The notes under the pieces are model-generated. The model did no database searches. It saw only the letters and a list, made by a program, of their open reading frames with translations, and was not told the origin of the DNA. A DNA stretch of 16,260 nucleotides from an uncultured Prevotella sp. (lineage in GTDB: Bacteria; Bacteroidota; Bacteroidia; Bacteroidales; Bacteroidaceae): positions 1 through 16,260 of the forward strand of contig CAJLYG010000053.1 of NCBI GenBank assembly GCA_905210845.1. The letters are read 5' to 3'. Within the stretch, counting starts at the first letter, position 1. Each line of letters opens with the position of its first letter. This document shows, one piece after another, positions 14,990 to 16,260 of this stretch. The position numbers and the translations under genes were made by a program.

Positions 14990-15004
14990 TAATACAGATG
15001 AATT

Positions 15005-15466
15005 ATGAAAAAGTATTTTCTTTTACCACATCGCTTCTATGCGATTGGGTGGGTGTTAGTCGGAGTCGCATTACTGGTAAGCATTCTTGATTTTTCAGAT
15101 GTTCTGCCTACTTTCTCGTCAAAGGTAATCTCGGTCATCCCCGTTAGGATCTTTGGCACAGGTTTCATCATGTCCAACGACTCATGGTATGATGAGATAG
15201 AGATGATCACAGGGTTCTTAGGACTTTATTTTATCGCAATGTCGGCATTGAGGAAAGAAGACGAGATGACGCTACTGTTGCGTCTGCGCTCTCTTATGTG
15301 GGCATTCACTGCCAACACGATACTGTTTGTAGCGTTAGACTTGCTTGTTTATGGATATAGTTGGGTTTACATACTCATTTATCAGGGTATGTTTATTTTC
15401 CTTCTGTTCATTCTCCGTTTCCACTGGGAACTCCGCAAGATGAAAATATCTATCAGTAAAGAGTAA
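15005..15466 (+). CDS. Small four-helix membrane protein of unknown function
   Basis: The 153-residue protein has four predicted membrane segments at about residues 11-29, 66-82, 97-116 and 119-138. An extracytoplasmic or cytoplasmic loop of about 35 residues (FSDVLPTFSSKVISVIP and on) lies between the first two, and the tail is basic (RKMKISISKE). I do not recognise a family. Small membrane proteins placed directly before a short XRE regulator are common in Bacteroidetes and Firmicutes. The regulator starts 12 bases after the stop, so the two are surely co-transcribed. A nearby out-of-frame ATG at 14998 was set aside; the ATG at 15005 opens the full frame. Possible roles are sensing a membrane or envelope signal for the regulator, or being its regulated target. 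Confidence 0.85.
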   Translation: MKKYFLLPHRFYAIGWVLVGVALLVSILDFSDVLPTFSSKVISVIPVRIFGTGFIMSNDSWYDEIEMITGFLGLYFIAMSALRKEDEMTLLLRLRSLMWAFTANTILFVALDLLVYGYSWVYILIYQGMFIFLLFILRFHWELRKMKISISKE

Positions 15467-15478
15467 GGAAGAGTAACG

Positions 15479-15682
15479 ATGAAGAACAATATCCGTGTTG
15501 AACGAGCCATTCATAGAATTACTCAGCAGCAACTTGCAGAGGAAATCGGTGTCAGCCGACAAACCATCAATGCCATTGAGTCGGAACGTTATACACCGTC
15601 TACGATCTTGGCCCTGAAGTTATCGAAAGTCTTTGGAAAGCCAGTTAACGATTTGTTTCAGTTGGAAGATAGTGACCTTTAA
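15479..15682 (+). CDS. XRE-family helix-turn-helix transcriptional regulator
   Basis: This 67-residue protein is little more than one helix-turn-helix domain of the Cro/CI (XRE) type. The motif runs about residues 15-35, with ITQQQLAEEIGVSRQTINAI covering the positioning helix and the recognition helix (SRQTINAIE). YTPSTILALKLSKVFGKPV and VNDLFQLE complete the five-helix fold. No ligand-binding domain is present, so any signal must come from a partner, most simply the membrane protein 12 bases upstream. It probably binds as a dimer to the palindrome in the cassette promoter. A strong intrinsic terminator follows 23 bases after the stop. Confidence 0.93.
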   Translation: MKNNIRVERAIHRITQQQLAEEIGVSRQTINAIESERYTPSTILALKLSKVFGKPVNDLFQLEDSDL

Positions 15683-15705
15683 CTTGACAACGAAATTGTG
15701 TAGGA

Positions 15706-15746
15706 CCGGTATCATCTGCATGAAAGCTGATGGTACCGGCTTTTTT
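15706..15746 (+). terminator. Intrinsic terminator of the regulator cassette
   Basis: CCGGTATCATC (15706-15716) pairs with GATGGTACCGG (15729-15739), 11 pairs including one G-U, around a 12-base loop, followed by C and six T (15741-15746). This is a strong rho-independent terminator for the plus strand. The arsenite carrier gene converges on it from the right; on the minus strand no T-run follows the stem. Confidence 0.9.
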
Positions 15747-15751
15747 CGTAT

Positions 15752-16260
15752 TTATCTTGAGAATTTTGTCTTCGTCGCCTTGGCTATCTTGACCAATGAA
15801 AGCATGATGGGCACTTCGGTGAGTACGCCAACGGTGGTGGCCAATGCTGCGCCACTCTGCAATCCGAAGAGGCTAATGGCTACTGCCCCAGCCAACTCGA
15901 AGAAGTTGGAAGCTCCAATCATTCCGGCAGGGGCAGCAATGTCGTAAGGCAGGTGCCATGCCTTGGCCCAGCCGTAGGCAACTGCAAAGATGAGATAGGT
16001 CTGGAGAATGAGCGGCATGGCAATGAGCACGATGTGGAGTGGGTTACGGAGAATGGTCTCGCCTTGGAAGGAGAAGAGGATGATGAGCGTGAGGAGCAGT
16101 CCGGCAGTGGTGTATCTGTCGAACTTATGAACGAAGACTTGCTCGAAATACTCCTTGCCCTTACGCTTGACGACGGTCGTGCGCGTGATGATTCCTGCAA
16201 TGAGCGGGAGCACCACAAAGAGCACGACACTCAGCAGAAGGGTGTCATAGGGCATCTGCA
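15752..16260 (-). CDS. Arsenite efflux carrier, ACR3 family (C-terminal part)
   Basis: This frame enters from the right edge and ends at a TAA at 15752, giving 168 complete codons and one partial codon. An internal methionine at 16255 is not the start. The protein is highly hydrophobic, with several membrane segments, and carries text typical of ACR3-type As(III) permeases: LPLIAG, FSFQGETILRNPLHI, NIAAPAGMIGASNFFELA-like (PYDIAAPAGMIGASNFFELA) and SGAALATTVGVLTEVPIMLSL. ACR3 proteins are about 350 residues, so roughly half is present here. The carrier expels arsenite using the proton gradient. Other arsenic genes (arsR, arsD, arsA or arsC types) would be expected beyond the window. It converges with the XRE regulator, 69 bases separating the two stops. 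Confidence 0.93.
   Translation of the reverse strand, partial: QMPYDTLLLSVVLFVVLPLIAGIITRTTVVKRKGKEYFEQVFVHKFDRYTTAGLLLTLIILFSFQGETILRNPLHIVLIAMPLILQTYLIFAVAYGWAKAWHLPYDIAAPAGMIGASNFFELAGAVAISLFGLQSGAALATTVGVLTEVPIMLSLVKIAKATKTKFSR

Noticed and set aside
14807..14992. Plus-strand open frame of 61 codons before the cassette
   Set aside because: It runs through the cassette promoter and operators, is rich in AT-driven hydrophobic codons and has no recognisable domain.

Overview
The window comes from a Bacteroidetes chromosome, most likely the Prevotellaceae. The evidence is a fused lpxC-fabZ gene, the long Bacteroidetes-type PurM and PurC proteins, promoters of the Bacteroidetes form (TTTG, about 20 bases, TAnnTTTG) and weak or absent Shine-Dalgarno sequences. 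The genus is an inference from protein character; no rRNA or tRNA gene is present.

Positions 1-13733 hold one minus-strand block of 13 housekeeping genes, read right to left: phoH, purC, menG/ubiE, aroE, purM, prfA, pyrF, an HD-domain phosphohydrolase, lpxD, lpxC-fabZ, lpxA, miaA and a class A penicillin-binding protein cut by the left edge. Gaps are 2-48 bases, so long polycistronic transcripts are likely. A strong promoter lies upstream of phoH (13760-13791), with probable internal promoters before lpxD and before the penicillin-binding protein. The block combines purine and pyrimidine synthesis, the shikimate pathway, menaquinone methylation, translation termination, early lipid A synthesis, tRNA modification and peptidoglycan synthesis.

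The most striking observation is in prfA. The gene for release factor 1, the factor that reads UAG and UAA, has an in-frame UAG at codon 181 (8489-8491). The UAG lies upstream of both the codon-reading PAT loop and the catalytic GGQ loop. The rest of the gene is intact and continues in the same frame to codon 369. The possible readings are a readthrough-based autoregulatory switch comparable in logic to the prfB frameshift, a nonsense allele in a strain with a suppressor tRNA, or a sequence error. The prfA stop is itself UAG and is followed in the same frame, eight codons later, by the pyrF start.

The 381-base gap 13734-14114 separates the block from divergent genes. It carries the phoH promoter, a five-copy tandem array with an exact 22-base period (13899-14008) and a promoter reading right. 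To its right are a Sel1-repeat protein (14115-14759) and a small cassette of a four-helix membrane protein and an XRE-type regulator. The cassette promoter contains a 16-base palindromic operator, with two degenerate copies nearby. The cassette ends in a good intrinsic terminator (15706-15746). At the right edge, on the minus strand, is the C-terminal part of an ACR3-type arsenite efflux carrier.
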